Assembly: GCA_017475035.1 (NCBI GenBank) | Contig: JAFVGK010000014.1 | Span: 1-44,242 of the forward strand | DNA length: 44,242 nucleotides | Source of the DNA: Blautia sp. | GTDB taxonomy: Bacteria; Bacillota; Clostridia; Lachnospirales; Lachnospiraceae | Direction of reading: 5' to 3' | Notes under the pieces: generated by a model | The model's input: the letters and a program-made list of their open reading frames with translations, nothing else | What the model was told of the DNA's origin: nothing | Database searches by the model: none | Made by a program: the position numbers and the translations under genes | Part shown: positions 7,721 to 14,720 of the stretch, piece by piece | How the letters are laid out: each line of letters begins with the position of its first letter | Numbering within the stretch: the stretch's first letter is position 1

Positions 7721-7857
7721 ATCAAAAGAAAAGCACGTACAGCAAATATCAGTTCCACTCACGGCGCTATTGCAGGTTCGATTCCTGCCGGGGATGTCGT
7801 TCCCGTATCCCCGTAGTTAAATGGTAATAACAGCGAAACAACGACAAAACGTGCTTT
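7721..7857 (+). ncRNA. circularly permuted tRNA-like RNA
   Basis: The order along the strand is: outer stem AAAGCACGT (7730-7738); CGCT (7765-7768); a perfect T-arm GCAGG-TTCGATT-CCTGC (7772-7788); 3' acceptor strand CGGGGAT (7789-7795); an 11-nt linker; 5' acceptor strand ATCCCCG (7807-7813); TA at tRNA positions 8-9; D-arm GTTA-AATGGTAA-TAAC (7816-7831) with the conserved GG; AGCG (7832-7835), which can pair with CGCT; and closing stem ACGTGCTTT (7849-7857). Joined in tRNA order, the elbow and acceptor fit tRNA rules, while the anticodon arm is replaced by an extended stem. A competing stem GTCGTT/AACGAC (7796-7801/7840-7845) is possible. The alternative is two truncated tandem tRNA copies left by decay. 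No CCA or protein product is evident. Confidence 0.5.
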
Positions 7858-7889
7858 GTAAATGAATGTTATTCTGCAGCTTATAATCC

Positions 7890-7958
7890 GGCCTTGCAGC
7901 TCAATGGCGAAGCGCCTGACTGTCTATCAGGAGGCATTGGATTCGTTCTGATCTTGTA
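7890..7958 (+). pseudogene. tRNA-Asp(GTC)-like sequence with decayed 3' end
   Basis: GGCCTTG acceptor strand (7890-7896), D-arm AGCTCAATGG..AAGC, and a perfect anticodon arm CCTGA-CTGTCTA-TCAGG (7915-7931) with anticodon GTC (7922-7924) are all there. The T-arm is disrupted (GGATTCGTTC instead of GGTTCGANTCC) and no CAAGGCC follows to close the acceptor stem. It is probably a tRNA broken near its 3' end, as happens at element integration sites, or a tRNA-like part of the RNA just upstream. Confidence 0.5.
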
Positions 7959-7995
7959 ATACCGCTTAACAACAGACCACAGATGGAGTCTGATT

Positions 7996-8073
7996 ATCAA
8001 GCTCAAGAGAGGTCGCCCAAAAGGATCATTGAATAAGAAAACCATTGACCGGAAAAAACTGGCAAAGATATAA
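7996..8073 (+). pseudogene. remnant encoding an AT-hook-like basic tail
   Basis: An open stretch reads KLKRGRPKGSLNKKTIDRKK and ends at TAA 8071-8073. RGRPKGSLNKKT is typical of short basic tails of DNA-binding or mobile-element proteins. No start or ribosome site is visible, and an in-frame stop lies about 40 nt before it, so it is treated as a fragment. Confidence 0.35.
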
Positions 8074-8113
8074 TTTTCATAATAATATGCATATGTATTC
8101 AGGCAGTTTCATT

Positions 8114-8153
8114 ATTGCAAAAATCAGTCATCATTCTGACTGATTTTTGCAAT
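8114..8153. terminator. bidirectional hairpin terminator
   Basis: A perfect 17-bp inverted repeat, ATTGCAAAAATCAGTCA / TGACTGATTTTTGCAAT, with a 6-nt loop. It lies 48 nt beyond the end of the GG-leader gene at 8201 and downstream of the tRNA-like locus on the other strand. Confidence 0.6.
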
Positions 8154-8200
8154 TGCATGTGTACCAATTCCGGAAATTCAGGTTTATAAATTAAAAGTAT

Positions 8201-8512
8201 TCATCTCAGGTATCTTCCATTCACCCATCCATAAAAACCGTTACGATAAGCCCATCGCCATACGGCATCCCTCCCATTCATCGTGTAATAGGGATGTACA
8301 CGAACCTGTTCACCGTTTCCCCATCCACCAACATTATGATTGATCGCTCCATCTGGTGCATAACGAATTGTCAGATAAGAATCCGGCCCGGTAGTTACTC
8401 CGTGGGAAACAGCAATTGCAAATTTTGTCCAGTCATAAAGTGGCACACCATTAAAAGAATCCTGAGCACCACCTACCACTTTTTCCAAATTTTCGATGTT
8501 AATCCTTTCCAT
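8201..8512 (-). CDS. double-glycine-leader SH3-like small secreted protein (type 2)
   Basis: A 103-residue protein. Residues 1-15 (MERINIENLEKVVGG) have the form of a double-glycine leader, cut after GG by C39-peptidase ABC exporters. The remaining ~88 residues are a small aromatic-rich module with no extra cysteines. It shares the pattern of bacterial SH3 domains: LTIRYAPDG (N-terminal strand), GEQVRVHPYY (middle), and FYGWVNGRYLR (the final GWVN strand). The tandem genes at 14258 and 14721 have the same design but a different sequence. Likely role (inference): an exported peptide or wall-binding protein; no exporter is in the window. GGAGG 8 nt upstream fixes the start, a -10 TATAAT lies at 8539-8544, and a hairpin terminator follows. 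Confidence 0.75.
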   Translation of the reverse strand: MERINIENLEKVVGGAQDSFNGVPLYDWTKFAIAVSHGVTTGPDSYLTIRYAPDGAINHNVGGWGNGEQVRVHPYYTMNGRDAVWRWAYRNGFYGWVNGRYLR

Positions 8513-8538
8513 TGATTTTCCTCCGTATTCTGCACGTG

Positions 8539-8544
8539 ATTATA
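8539..8544 (-). promoter_or_regulatory. -10 element for the GG-leader gene at 8201
   Basis: TATAAT on the minus strand, 26 nt upstream of the start codon, in AT-rich DNA. The -35 is weak. Confidence 0.45.
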
Positions 8545-9387
8545 TAAAATTTACGGTATGATAATATTATCCAGCATCACGCCTGTTATCCCTCTATATT
8601 TTTCATGTTCCGTCTTTGGATATTCCAACTGAAATAAGAAAATGATACCATAGTCCCACAGTCAGGGCATTTAAGATTGCATCGACAAAACCCAAGAAAA
8701 AAAGGTGTTCTTTAAGGTCTAAATTGCTCCCATGAGCTTTGATTATTAAATGATCAGTAACTTAAATTGCCTTTTAAATTATAGTAAACGTCAAAAATAT
8801 CTTTACTTTGTTGTTTATATATTACAGGAAAAATTAATCATCATTGTAGATCAAAGTAAGAATTTCCATGTCGTTTACTATAGATATTTAATTATACGTA
8901 GATTATGCTCGATGTCCACAGTTTTTTACTGTCACCCGAGAAATTCCTCATTTGCCAAAGTAAATTCCAGTCTGAGGTAGAATTTACTTTGGCAAATGAG
9001 ACTTCACAAAGTCTTCACACCAAAATGCGTCCTGACTGATCCACCCTCTTCGGGATTTTTCCGGCTGTCCTGAGATCGCCGGCTTTTCGCGTATCCAAAG
9101 CCGGTCATCCCAAGGCAGTATTCTTGCAAGGCAATGGGCAGGAGTATCCTGCCATACGGTCGCGTCCCCGCGAACCGAGTCGGAAAAGCTGCTTTGAAGC
9201 TTTATGGTCTGTAACCAGCCGGATACACAAAAGTTCTTCTTCGCCGCCCAATAACGCCGCCCCATTCCGTAGCTCGTTAAAGGCCTTTTCCTGTCGGTTC
9301 TCAGTTCTGTTTCCACATGGCAATCCCTATCCGCCATGAGCGAAATACCCCGCAGGCTGCGCCTGCACGGCAAGGCTGAAAAAAAAG
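8545..9387. other. gene-poor stretch
   Basis: Apart from the perfect inverted repeat at 8947-9000 I see no supported gene. An open minus-strand frame (8984-9394) of 136 codons has no ribosome site, and its first codons lie inside repeat R1. Its composition is rich in Trp, Arg and Ser, as expected of a chance frame. GATTGCATCGACAAAA at 8675 recurs at 22254. Confidence 0.4.
8947..9000. repeat. perfect 20-bp inverted repeat
   Basis: CTCATTTGCCAAAGTAAATT (8947-8966) and its exact complement (8981-9000), separated by 14 nt. No T run follows on either strand, so it is not a typical terminator. It could be a protein-binding site or the end of a vanished element. Confidence 0.7.
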
Positions 9388-9432
9388 CTTGCATGGTACT
9401 ATAGTAGCACGGGAAATCCGGGGTGTCATTAA
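9388..9432. repeat. dispersed repeat R1, copy B
   Basis: Partner of 184-229 with one difference over 45 bp. Confidence 0.6.
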
Positions 9433-9486
9433 CCCTGTGGTTTATATTTCCTTAGAAAAGGAACCATCCTCTTGTCTTCTTCCTTA

Positions 9487-10224
9487 TCAGGCATCTGTTC
9501 GTGCTGCAGCTTCTCCCTCTGCTATCGGTGAATGCAATCTGCTCAGATAGATACAATAGACAATCGCCACTACTATCGTCGATCCGATATATATCCAGTC
9601 AAACATCTCATTATCTGCCGCAAACACGGAAAATACATCGATCATAGCATGGGCAATGATACATGGGATAATGCTGCCGCTCTTATAGCAAACCATAGTA
9701 AAGATGAAGCCCCAGCTGACAGCAAATAAAATCTGCATCATTGTCTCAAAGCTTGCGTGTCCTGTAAAAAGATTTATGATATGGCCGATTCCAAACGTTA
9801 CGGCTGAAACAATGATCGCTGAAGCTGTTTTATTCTCCCTCAGCATCGCCCTCAAAAGGAATCCCCTGAAGATCATTTCTTCAACATAACCCACAAGGAT
9901 CATGGAAAAAGCCGCTGTTACCTGAGCCGCGCCCCGATAATATGGATTAATTCCGCCCCAGATGTTACCGGTAGCCAGGATCCACATCGGAATGAAGAAG
10001 AGATACTTCCGGATATCCTTCGGCCATCCGGCAAGTCCGTATTTTTCTTCCAGATGCTCTGACTTTACAAATACTGTGACAGCTGCCGCAAAAACAAGCA
10101 GCGCCAGCAGCATACAGACACTCTCATCCCCGAAATTTCCTCTTATCGTACCTAAAACCACGCAGTAGGCAACGATCCAAAGTACGGCGAAAAGCGTTTC
10201 TTTCTCTTCATACAGTTTACGCAT
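9487..10224 (-). CDS. CPBP-family intramembrane metalloprotease
   Basis: A 245-residue integral membrane protein with about seven or eight hydrophobic helices. It carries the three CPBP/Abi signature motifs: E115-E116-x3-R120 (VEEMIFRG), FGIGH148 and the H192xxxD196 box (IIAHAMIDVFS). These glutamyl-type membrane proteases process prenylated proteins in eukaryotes; in Firmicutes they are linked to bacteriocin self-immunity and leader processing. Its start overlaps the end of the tetR gene by 8 nt, so the two form one operon under the TetR-type repressor. A link to the GG-leader gene 1 kb away is only a possibility. Confidence 0.85.
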   Translation of the reverse strand: MRKLYEEKETLFAVLWIVAYCVVLGTIRGNFGDESVCMLLALLVFAAAVTVFVKSEHLEEKYGLAGWPKDIRKYLFFIPMWILATGNIWGGINPYYRGAAQVTAAFSMILVGYVEEMIFRGFLLRAMLRENKTASAIIVSAVTFGIGHIINLFTGHASFETMMQILFAVSWGFIFTMVCYKSGSIIPCIIAHAMIDVFSVFAADNEMFDWIYIGSTIVVAIVYCIYLSRLHSPIAEGEAAARTDA

Positions 10225-10789
10225 TACAAATCTCCTTTCCGGCAGCGATCATTCCAAAGAAAACATTTTCCAACATCTTCTCGCACTGTCCCTCATCATA
10301 TTCCATCGAGTTGTTTGCCAGCAGGCTCGCCATACCATGAGCCACGCAAAAGAACGTCAGAAACAGCTCTCTTGCCTGATCCTTATCAACGCATAGTCCT
10401 GCTGCCATAATCTCTAAAATACCGGATAAACCCGGGTCAGACATGAGGACTCCTACGTCCTTCCCTCCGAATTTGTCTGTCTGGAAAAGGAAACGGAACA
10501 GGTTCTTTTCTTCCTGACCGAATCTGACGTAGTTAAGCCCCAGAGCCAGCATCGGATTTTCATCCGTTTCCTTTGGCATAATGAAATCCGTATGATATCT
10601 GTCCGCAATGTCATAAGCGGCTTCCCGGATTTCATCCATCGTTTTATAGTTGTACAGCACAGGCTGTGTGGAACATCCGAGATACTCCGCAATCGTCCTT
10701 GCATTAAGATTCTCATGTCCGTTTGCTCTGATTACTTCAAACGAAGCATCTTCAACCATCTTTTTTGTAACTTTCACCTTTGGCGGCAT
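10217..10789 (-). CDS. TetR-family transcriptional regulator
   Basis: A 190-residue protein with an N-terminal TetR helix-turn-helix (MVEDASFEVIRANGHENLNA, then RTIAEYLGCSTQPVLYNY, residues 11-48) and a helical ligand domain of the WHG type (MLALGLNYVRFGQEEKNLFRF). First gene of the tetR-CPBP operon. The start at 10789 is set by GGAAGTGA just upstream; the extra ATG at 10804 lies inside that site. A perfect palindrome in its own leader is the likely operator, so it probably represses itself and the protease gene. Confidence 0.85.
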   Translation of the reverse strand: MPPKVKVTKKMVEDASFEVIRANGHENLNARTIAEYLGCSTQPVLYNYKTMDEIREAAYDIADRYHTDFIMPKETDENPMLALGLNYVRFGQEEKNLFRFLFQTDKFGGKDVGVLMSDPGLSGILEIMAAGLCVDKDQARELFLTFFCVAHGMASLLANNSMEYDEGQCEKMLENVFFGMIAAGKEICNA

Positions 10790-10807
10790 GATACTCACTT
10801 CCATTTC

Positions 10808-10858
10808 ATAACATCTGTTATATAATCTTAATTATACATCAGCTCATGTATTTGTCAA
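10808..10858 (-). promoter_or_regulatory. tetR-CPBP promoter with palindromic operator
   Basis: On the minus strand TTGACA (10853-10858), 16 nt, TATAAT (10831-10836) is a near-consensus sigma-A promoter. ATAACA-TC-TGTTAT (10808-10821) is a perfect palindrome between the -10 and the ribosome site, fitting a TetR operator; ACAT..ATGT also flanks the spacer. Confidence 0.75.
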
Positions 10859-10947
10859 GAGCCATTTTCCCGTTTTGAATATAAATCGGAACGTTCTTTG
10901 TGAAGGCATGGATTGGAAGCCTTCTGAAAATAACGATTATAAAATGA

Positions 10948-10990
10948 GGGAGCATCCGACCAACTCTGGCCAGAGCTCCCTTCTTTTATT
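10948..10990. terminator. hairpin between kinase gene and tetR
   Basis: GGGAGC (10948-10953) pairs with GCTCCC (10975-10980), enclosing the palindrome CTCTGGCCAGAG. T-rich DNA follows on both strands. It probably ends the kinase transcript. Confidence 0.45.
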
Positions 10991-11083
10991 TCATATGGAT
11001 TGCTTTTCGATTTGCTTCGGAGAGAAAACCTCATTATATCAGATATCCGTTTGGTTTCATATCCGGACAAAACAGTTTGCCAA

Positions 11084-13921
11084 TCACCTGGCGTTTCTTT
11101 TCTGATCATCTGTCTTCAGAAGCACCGATGTCAGCGTCTTCATCAGTAATTTAATGTCCACCGGCTTTGCAATATGCGCCTGCATGCCTGCTTCCAGAGC
11201 CGCGAGCTCATCTTCTTTAAAGGCATTCGCTGTCATCGCCAGGATAGGTATATTTGCGAGTTCTTTGTTATCTAGCGCACGGATTTCCCTGGTCGCTTCA
11301 TATCCGTCCATTACCGGCATCTGGATATCCATCAGGACAGCGTCATAGTAGCCCGGCTCAGATGAGGAAACCTTATCCAGCGCGATTTTCCCATTCTCGG
11401 CAGTTTCCACCGTGAAACCGGCCTCTGAGAGGATCACATTGGCAATTTCCATGTTTACCATGTTGTCCTCAACCAGCAGCAGCCTTCTGCCTGTGAAATC
11501 GATTGTCGTGTTTGCCTGTACCTCTTCAGTACTGTCTGTTGTTTCCTGCTGATCCTTCCTTACGTCCTTCTCTTCGGCAATTTTCAGCTTCAGGCGGATG
11601 ACAATGGTCGTACCGGTACCCGGTGCCGTGATTACTTCAATCGTGCCTCCCATCAGGTCGACAATACTCTTGGTGATCGACATCCCCAGTCCGGTTCCTT
11701 CCACACCGCTGACGGTAGAAGTACGCTCCCGTTCAAAGGCAGTAAAAATTTTTTCTGCAAATTCCCTGGACATGCCGATGCCGCTGTCCTGTACCCTGAT
11801 CTCATAGGAACCGTATCCGTTTTCCCCACTGCCGGCTTCACAAAGCGAAGTAGTAATATGTCCCCCTTCCGGTGTGAACTTATACGCATTACTGAGGATA
11901 TTCAGCAGCACGCGATTCAGGTTTTTCCTGTCGCACCATACATATTGGTTCTGAACCTGGCTGGTATGTACCTCGAAATCCAGTTTCTTCTGTCTCATCT
12001 GTTCTGAAAACAGGTCACGGATACCCTCAAATAATTCCCGAAGATCTAAAGGTAAGAATTCCAGCTCAATCGTTCCGCTTTCAATGCGGCTCATTTCAAG
12101 AATATCGTTAATCAGCGCAAGCAGATGCTGGCTGGAGCTTTCAATCTTGTCGAGGTATTCATGGGTCTTTGTGATATCCTTTTCTTTTTGCGCCAGGTTT
12201 GTGTAGCCGATAATTGCGTTCATCGGAGTTCGGATATCGTGAGACATATTAAAAAGAAACCGGCTTTTTGCAAGACTGCTCTCTACCGCATGAATCTTTT
12301 CCCGTTCCGTTGCTTCATGCTTCTGCCTTACGACGTTCTGTATATACAGCATAACGGCAAGGCCAACAAGTATAATCACGATCAGGATGACTCCATCCCA
12401 GACAACCATCTGTTTCACATGCAGGATATCATCCACCGCAGAAATGCGCTTTACAAACCACAAAAGAGCAGAATACACCAGCAAGGCAAACATAGCGATT
12501 CCCGAAGTGGAAATCCCGCTGTACTCCGTGAGAGTGCTCCTGATCACTGTCCTCCAATAAAAGACAAAGCCAAGCAGGCACCAGAATGCCAGCATCAGAA
12601 AAGCTTCGCTTTCCATAGCATCCAGCGCTGCAATTCCCGGAACAAGCTGCACAATGAGAAATATCACCGAAATGAACGCGCCAATCAACCCGGTTACTGT
12701 CGTTTTCCTGTTTCCCTCTGCCTTAGCCAGCTTGTAAGCTGCCGCCGAGCAATACCCGAATCCGATAATTGCCCCCAGGGATGTCAGGTCGACAAACCAG
12801 ACCAGTATGTTCCTTCCAAGCAGAGAAAGGAGTATGGACAAAACCAGGATAAATACAATGCTATAGGTGGTGTTCTGAAACTTTTCTGACAGAATCCTGT
12901 CCTCCGCCATTGTTGCCAGCACACGGGTTGTCGCCCGATAGCCACCGATGATCCCGGTCAGTATGGCCGCAACAGCCGTTATCGTCATAATAACCAGGCC
13001 AGCGGTTCCCATGACGGATTTTGCCACAAAGAATGTCGGTACCGAAGCAAGGCCTCTCAATCCGTCAAGTCCTTCTATATACGCCTGCCAGGTCGGAAAA
13101 CCATCGGGCATGCAGCTGACGCTGACGAAGGTCATAACAACATAAGCAAATGTTGCCGCCAGGATTGAACCAAATACGATGCTTCTGGATCTCTTGATTG
13201 GGAAACGAAAATGAGCTGTATCAAGCGCCGTTACTTCAAATCCGACGAAGGCCCAGGGTGCCATAATAACCAGACTAAGAACAGCGTATCCCTTGTTCAG
13301 TCCTTGCGTACCGAAGGAACTCAGAGCACCGCTGGTGATCGCTCCCGGAAGGCAAAAGGCACCGGTAACCACAATACCACCAAACAGAATAAATGCCAGA
13401 ACTGTATGAAGGTGCTGAAGCATCGGTTTAGCCAGCACGAACAGAATCGCTACCGCTGTCAGCACCAGAACGGATACCAACGTCTCTCCCAGATATATGG
13501 TATTCCCTGCTACGGAATAATGGAAGCCGCTCTGCGCAACATCGGCAAACAGTGTCCGTACAATAAAAAACAATGCCGTACCGTTCAGAAACACAATGGT
13601 CAGGTAGGACAGGCATAGAAACCACGAAGAGAGGAAAGCATGATCCCTGCCAAAGGCCTCCTTCGTATACGAATAAACGCCGCCGGTCATGGCAGAGCGT
13701 CCCATCAGACAAGAGAAGTTGTCTCCGATGATCAGCATGAACGCCATCCCCAGCAGCATGGCGATCAGCGTTCCCCCCGGGCCTGCAACCGGGAGGAAGG
13801 TCGTTCCCGGCATGGCAAACACGCCCCAGCCAACCATGCACCCAAAAGCAAGCGCCCAGACATCCGTATAGTTCAGATATCGATCAAATGGTTTTACCAC
13901 GCCTGCAGTTTGTTCTTTCAT
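11084..13921 (-). CDS. APC-permease/hybrid histidine kinase fusion with receiver domain
   Basis: A 945-residue protein. Residues ~10-470 are an amino acid/polyamine (APC) permease-like domain with about 12 membrane helices (GCMVGWGVFAMPG near the start, TGGVYSYTKEAFG). One or two further helices are at ~475-528, then a short coiled linker. HisKA follows with H561 in FNMSHDIRTPMNAIIGYT, then an HATPase with N678 (NILSNAYKF), DSGIG and GTGLGMSI. A C-terminal receiver has phospho-acceptor D865 (LMDIQMPVMDGYEATREIR) and K919. The permease part would act as the sensor, as in CbrA-type transporter-kinases, possibly for an amino acid. No output domain or partner regulator is adjacent. The start at 13921 follows GGGAGGA; a TTG 18 nt earlier overlaps that site. 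Leader element L1 lies immediately upstream. Confidence 0.9.
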   Translation of the reverse strand: MKEQTAGVVKPFDRYLNYTDVWALAFGCMVGWGVFAMPGTTFLPVAGPGGTLIAMLLGMAFMLIIGDNFSCLMGRSAMTGGVYSYTKEAFGRDHAFLSSWFLCLSYLTIVFLNGTALFFIVRTLFADVAQSGFHYSVAGNTIYLGETLVSVLVLTAVAILFVLAKPMLQHLHTVLAFILFGGIVVTGAFCLPGAITSGALSSFGTQGLNKGYAVLSLVIMAPWAFVGFEVTALDTAHFRFPIKRSRSIVFGSILAATFAYVVMTFVSVSCMPDGFPTWQAYIEGLDGLRGLASVPTFFVAKSVMGTAGLVIMTITAVAAILTGIIGGYRATTRVLATMAEDRILSEKFQNTTYSIVFILVLSILLSLLGRNILVWFVDLTSLGAIIGFGYCSAAAYKLAKAEGNRKTTVTGLIGAFISVIFLIVQLVPGIAALDAMESEAFLMLAFWCLLGFVFYWRTVIRSTLTEYSGISTSGIAMFALLVYSALLWFVKRISAVDDILHVKQMVVWDGVILIVIILVGLAVMLYIQNVVRQKHEATEREKIHAVESSLAKSRFLFNMSHDIRTPMNAIIGYTNLAQKEKDITKTHEYLDKIESSSQHLLALINDILEMSRIESGTIELEFLPLDLRELFEGIRDLFSEQMRQKKLDFEVHTSQVQNQYVWCDRKNLNRVLLNILSNAYKFTPEGGHITTSLCEAGSGENGYGSYEIRVQDSGIGMSREFAEKIFTAFERERTSTVSGVEGTGLGMSITKSIVDLMGGTIEVITAPGTGTTIVIRLKLKIAEEKDVRKDQQETTDSTEEVQANTTIDFTGRRLLLVEDNMVNMEIANVILSEAGFTVETAENGKIALDKVSSSEPGYYDAVLMDIQMPVMDGYEATREIRALDNKELANIPILAMTANAFKEDELAALEAGMQAHIAKPVDIKLLMKTLTSVLLKTDDQKRNAR

Positions 13922-13931
13922 ATCCCACAGT

Positions 13932-13994
13932 CCTCCCAAAGCGAAGATTTGTACGTTGACTCAATGTCTTCGGATGAAGATTTTGTTGTTTCGG
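13932..13994 (-). repeat. leader element L1, copy A (upstream of kinase gene)
   Basis: In minus-strand sense: CCGAAGACATTGAGTCAACG then TACAAATCTTCGCTTTGGGAGGA, ending in the ribosome site. It matches copies before uxaB (16822) and pyrH (39786). The upstream hairpin part is degenerate here. Confidence 0.7.
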
Positions 13995-14023
13995 TTTATT
14001 CAGATGCTCGTTTATTCGGCAAT

Positions 14024-14065
14024 AAAAAAGGCATAGGGTACGGAACTACCGAATCCTAATGCCTT
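14024..14065 (-). terminator. rho-independent terminator
   Basis: AAGGCATTAGG and CCCTATGCCTT pair on the minus strand, followed by TTTTTATT. It is the second stop signal after the GG-leader genes and insulates the kinase gene. Confidence 0.7.
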
Positions 14066-14183
14066 AAGAATACAATTGACTTTTAGAATTGTTCCTTGAC
14101 AGTTTCACAGTATAAACCACCAAAGACTTTTTTTCAATATATTTGAAACAATGGTTTTCTTCCTTAATTAATGAACTCCACAT

Positions 14184-14234
14184 AAAAAAACTCCACATCT
14201 GGTCTCTCAATCCCCGAGAAACCCGATGCGGAGT
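14184..14234 (-). terminator. rho-independent terminator of GG-leader gene A
   Basis: A long hairpin on the minus strand: ACTCCGCATC..GGTTTCTC pairs with GAGAGACC..GATGTGGAGT and is followed by TTTTTTT, 24 nt after the stop of the gene at 14258. Confidence 0.85.
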
Positions 14235-14257
14235 CTGATTCAGATCATTATGATTTT

Positions 14258-14554
14258 TTAATCCAACAGGGTCAGAAAATTGGTGTTGACCCAGCCCCAG
14301 ATTCCATTATAGTTTGCCCAGAAGTAAGTGTAGCCGGAGCCGTCCGCCGTTCTCTTAACATCTACATAGAACCTGTTTCCCGGATAGATCTGCGCGATCT
14401 CATTGGAGTCATTCCAGGATGGCTGGCTGCGGAGCGCAAGATAGGTACCTGCTTTGACATTCGGCTCTGCGAGATGAAGCTCGCCCTGCGGATATCCGTT
14501 GCCGCCTGTAACGTTCTCAAGGTTGTTATTGTCGATATTCTTCATTTCACTCAT
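14258..14554 (-). CDS. double-glycine-leader SH3-like small secreted protein, tandem copy A
   Basis: A 98-residue protein. Leader MSEMKNIDNNNLENVTGG (1-18) has the ExxNxxGG form cut by C39-peptidase ABC exporters. The predicted mature 80 residues form an SH3b-like module: GTYLALRSQPSW (RT-loop strand), EIAQIYPGNRFYVD, then YTYFWANYNGIWGWVNTNFL (final strands with GWVN). It differs from the upstream copy at three residues (L/V, I/T, F/Y). There are no cysteines, so it is not lanthionine-like. Expected role (inference): an exported wall-binding or signalling peptide. The start at 14554 is set by GGAGG; an ATG 15 nt earlier overlaps that site. Its leader contains hairpin 14624-14648, shared with copy B, and terminators follow. 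Confidence 0.8.
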   Translation of the reverse strand: MSEMKNIDNNNLENVTGGNGYPQGELHLAEPNVKAGTYLALRSQPSWNDSNEIAQIYPGNRFYVDVKRTADGSGYTYFWANYNGIWGWVNTNFLTLLD

Positions 14555-14623
14555 TGTTTTTTCCTCCATTTTTTCTTTTTCATCTTAGCGCCTGTATTCA
14601 TCAGGCTTGTATCTTTATTGAAG

Positions 14624-14648
14624 ATGTCATGATGTTTTCATCTGACAT
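14624..14648 (-). promoter_or_regulatory. conserved leader hairpin/operator of GG-leader gene A
   Basis: In minus-strand sense ATGTCAGATG-AAAA-CATCATGACAT is a near-perfect hairpin about 70 nt before the start. The same structure is kept at 15086-15111 although the flanks differ, so it is likely functional (operator or mRNA structure). Confidence 0.55.
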
Positions 14649-14720
14649 AGCTATGAAACGCGGGAGAAAATCTTTGCTCCTGCCGGGGAATTTCTATTTA
14701 GAAACTATGGTATGATTTAT

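Noticed and set aside
7721-7860. Permuted (two-piece) tmRNA
   Set aside because: The order of T-arm, 3' acceptor, linker and 5' acceptor fits, and GCGAAACAACGACAAA after the D-arm looks like a tag start. However, the D-stem is a full 4 bp unlike tmRNA, the reading frame ends LCK rather than ALAA-like, and no pseudoknots or CCA are evident.
8984-9394. 136-codon minus-strand open frame
   Set aside because: No ribosome site, the first codons lie inside repeat R1, composition is atypical and no family is recognisable.
10855-11109. 84-codon frame between the kinase and tetR genes
   Set aside because: It contains the terminator hairpin and the tetR promoter and has no ribosome site.
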